Positions 62,001 to 64,000 of a stretch of 64,000 nt of DNA are shown here, in pieces. The stretch is from Flectonema sp. DT1601. Its lineage: Eukaryota; Euglenozoa; Diplonemea; Diplonemida; Diplonemidae. The translations under genes were made by a program, and so were the position numbers. The notes under the pieces are model-generated. The model was given only the letters and a program-made list of their open reading frames with translations. It was not told where the DNA came from and did no database searches. How positions within the stretch are numbered: position 1 is the stretch's first letter; each line of letters opens with the position of its first letter. The DNA is taken from NCBI GenBank assembly GCA_964019425.1, contig OZ025784.1:1674001-1738000 (forward strand). Direction: 5' to 3'.

Positions 62001-64000
62001 ACCCGCAAACCCGCAAACCCGCAAACCCGCAAACCCGCAAACCCGCAAACCCGCAAACCCGCAAACCCGCAAACCCGCAAACCCGCAAACCCGCAAACCC
62101 GCAAACCCGCAAACCCGCAAACCCGCAAACCCGCAAACCCGCAAACCCGCAAACCCGCAAACCCGCAAACCCGCAAACCCGCAAACCCGCAAACCCGCAA
62201 ACCCGCAAACCCGCAAACCCGCAAACCCGCAAACCCGCAAACCCGCAAACCCGCAAACCCGCAAACCCGCAAACCCGCAAACCCGCAAACCCGCAAACCC
62301 GCAAACCCGCAAACCCGCAAACCCGCAAACCCGCAAACCCGCAAACCCGCAAACCCGCAAACCCGCAAACCCGCAAACCCGCAAACCCGCAAACCCGCAA
62401 ACCCGCAAACCCGCAAACCCGCAAACCCGCAAACCCGCAAACCCGCAAACCCGCAAACCCGCAAACCCGCAAACCCGCAAACCCGCAAACCCGCAAACCC
62501 GCAAACCCGCAAACCCGCAAACCCGCAAACCCGCAAACCCGCAAACCCGCAAACCCGCAAACCCGCAAACCCGCAAACCCGCAAACCCGCAAACCCGCAA
62601 ACCCGCAAACCCGCAAACCCGCAAACCCGCAAACCCGCAAACCCGCAAACCCGCAAACCCGCAAACCCGCAAACCCGCAAACCCGCAAACCCGCAAACCC
62701 GCAAACCCGCAAACCCGCAAACCCGCAAACCCGCAAACCCGCAAACCCGCAAACCCGCAAACCCGCAAACCCGCAAACCCGCAAACCCGCAAACCCGCAA
62801 ACCCGCAAACCCGCAAACCCGCAAACCCGCAAACCCGCAAACCCGCAAACCCGCAAACCCGCAAACCCGCAAACCCGCAAACCCGCAAACCCGCAAACCC
62901 GCAAACCCGCAAACCCGCAAACCCGCAAACCCGCAAACCCGCAAACCCGCAAACCCGCAAACCCGCAAACCCGCAAACCCGCAAACCCGCAAACCCGCAA
63001 ACCCGCAAACCCGCAAACCCGCAAACCCGCAAACCCGCAAACCCGCAAACCCGCAAACCCGCAAACCCGCAAACCCGCAAACCCGCAAACCCGCAAACCC
63101 GCAAACCCGCAAACCCGCAAACCCGCAAACCCGCAAACCCGCAAACCCGCAAACCCGCAAACCCGCAAACCCGCAAACCCGCAAACCCGCAAACCCGCAA
63201 ACCCGCAAACCCGCAAACCCGCAAACCCGCAAACCCGCAAACCCGCAAACCCGCAAACCCGCAAACCCGCAAACCCGCAAACCCGCAAACCCGCAAACCC
63301 GCAAACCCGCAAACCCGCAAACCCGCAAACCCGCAAACCCGCAAACCCGCAAACCCGCAAACCCGCAAACCCGCAAACCCGCAAACCCGCAAACCCGCAA
63401 ACCCGCAAACCCGCAAACCCGCAAACCCGCAAACCCGCAAACCCGCAAACCCGCAAACCCGCAAACCCGCAAACCCGCAAACCCGCAAACCCGCAAACCC
63501 GCAAACCCGCAAACCCGCAAACCCGCAAACCCGCAAACCCGCAAACCCGCAAACCCGCAAACCCGCAAACCCGCAAACCCGCAAACCCGCAAACCCGCAA
63601 ACCCGCAAACCCGCAAACCCGCAAACCCGCAAACCCGCAAACCCGCAAACCCGCAAACCCGCAAACCCGCAAACCCGCAAACCCGCAAACCCGCAAACCC
63701 GCAAACCCGCAAACCCGCAAACCCGCAAACCCGCAAACCCGCAAACCCGCAAACCCGCAAACCCGCAAACCCGCAAACCCGCAAACCCGCAAACCCGCAA
63801 ACCCGCAAACCCGCAAACCCGCAAACCCGCAAACCCGCAAACCCGCAAACCCGCAAACCCGCAAACCCGCAAACCCGCAAACCCGCAAACCCGCAAACCC
63901 GCAAACCCGCAAACCCGCAAACCCGCAAACCCGCAAACCCGCAAACCCGCAAACCCGCAAACCCGCAAACCCGCAAACCCGCAAACCCGCAAACCCGCAA
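59074..64000. repeat. Giant octamer array, at least 615 copies
   Basis: CCCGCAAA repeats without visible variation from 59074 to the window end (4927 bp), continuing beyond. The G-rich strand (TTTGCGGG) runs leftward. Minus-strand open frames (Leu-Arg-Val-Cys-Gly-Phe-Ala-Gly period) and plus-strand ones (Lys-Pro-Ala-Asn-Pro-Gln-Thr-Arg period) are by-products and not genes. Confidence 0.98.

Noticed and set aside
58267-64000. Open frames of 1600-1900 codons on the - strand
   Set aside because: They are the octamer read in its three phases (8-codon period, no stop possible), joined by chance to the LINE fragment. There is no promoter, domain or codon bias of a gene.
59074-64000. Simple right-end telomere
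   Set aside because: The + strand is C-rich toward the right, opposite to a right-hand chromosome end; kept only as an interstitial telomere-like hypothesis.

Overview
This window looks like nuclear DNA of a unicellular eukaryote. The left 48 kb carries about fifteen protein genes, all on the + strand. They are nearly intronless and are separated by 0.3 to 3.7 kb of AT-rich DNA full of A/T homopolymer runs. The code is standard; TAA, TAG and TGA all end genes. Most start codons sit 8 to 90 nt downstream of a pyrimidine tract plus AG that looks like a 3' splice acceptor. Two short GT-AG introns can be placed by reading frame. One-strand gene order with an acceptor before each gene recalls organisms with polycistronic transcription and spliced-leader addition (for example Euglenozoa), but ordinary 5'UTR introns would give the same picture. 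I do not assign a species.

Left arm, 1-39 kb (genes in order): GH27 alpha-N-acetylgalactosaminidase-like enzyme (cut by the window edge), HAD-type nucleotidase-like protein, an unknown two-exon gene, an unusual myosin fused to four B-box-like zinc fingers and a WW domain, a cation-efflux protein, a small CCCH zinc-finger protein, a small coiled-coil protein, a large secreted/membrane protein with 16 Cys-rich repeats, class III alcohol dehydrogenase (S-nitrosoglutathione reductase), a soluble adenylyl cyclase of the ADCY10 type, a PH-like/coiled-coil protein, an unknown 305-aa protein, erlin with a partial tandem duplicate, and an LRR protein with one intron. They share no obvious pathway; several suit cytoskeletal, signalling or surface roles.

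Middle, 39-49 kb: genes are damaged here. An N-terminal remnant of a Crinkler/RHS-type effector gene runs into repeats. A HIT-family GDP-hexose phosphorylase gene lacks its N-terminal part where a repeat ends. After an intact secreted LVIVD-repeat protein comes a broken Crinkler/RHS-type NTPase-nuclease gene.

Right arm, 49-64 kb: almost entirely repetitive. Five copies of a 1.1-1.9 kb dispersed element (called R1-R5 here) carry tRNA-like Pol III modules on the - strand. On that strand's 3' side each copy ends in tandem copies of the octamer CCCGCAAA (G-rich strand TTTGCGGG). The octamer forms arrays from about 3 copies up to more than 615 copies, running off the window end. A 32-bp satellite (55 units in perfect register), a ~135-bp tandem repeat, an 82-bp MITE with TA target duplications and a LINE reverse-transcriptase fragment lying between two octamer arrays complete the region. 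The layout resembles a subtelomere, but the long array is in the wrong orientation to be a telomere at the right-hand end.
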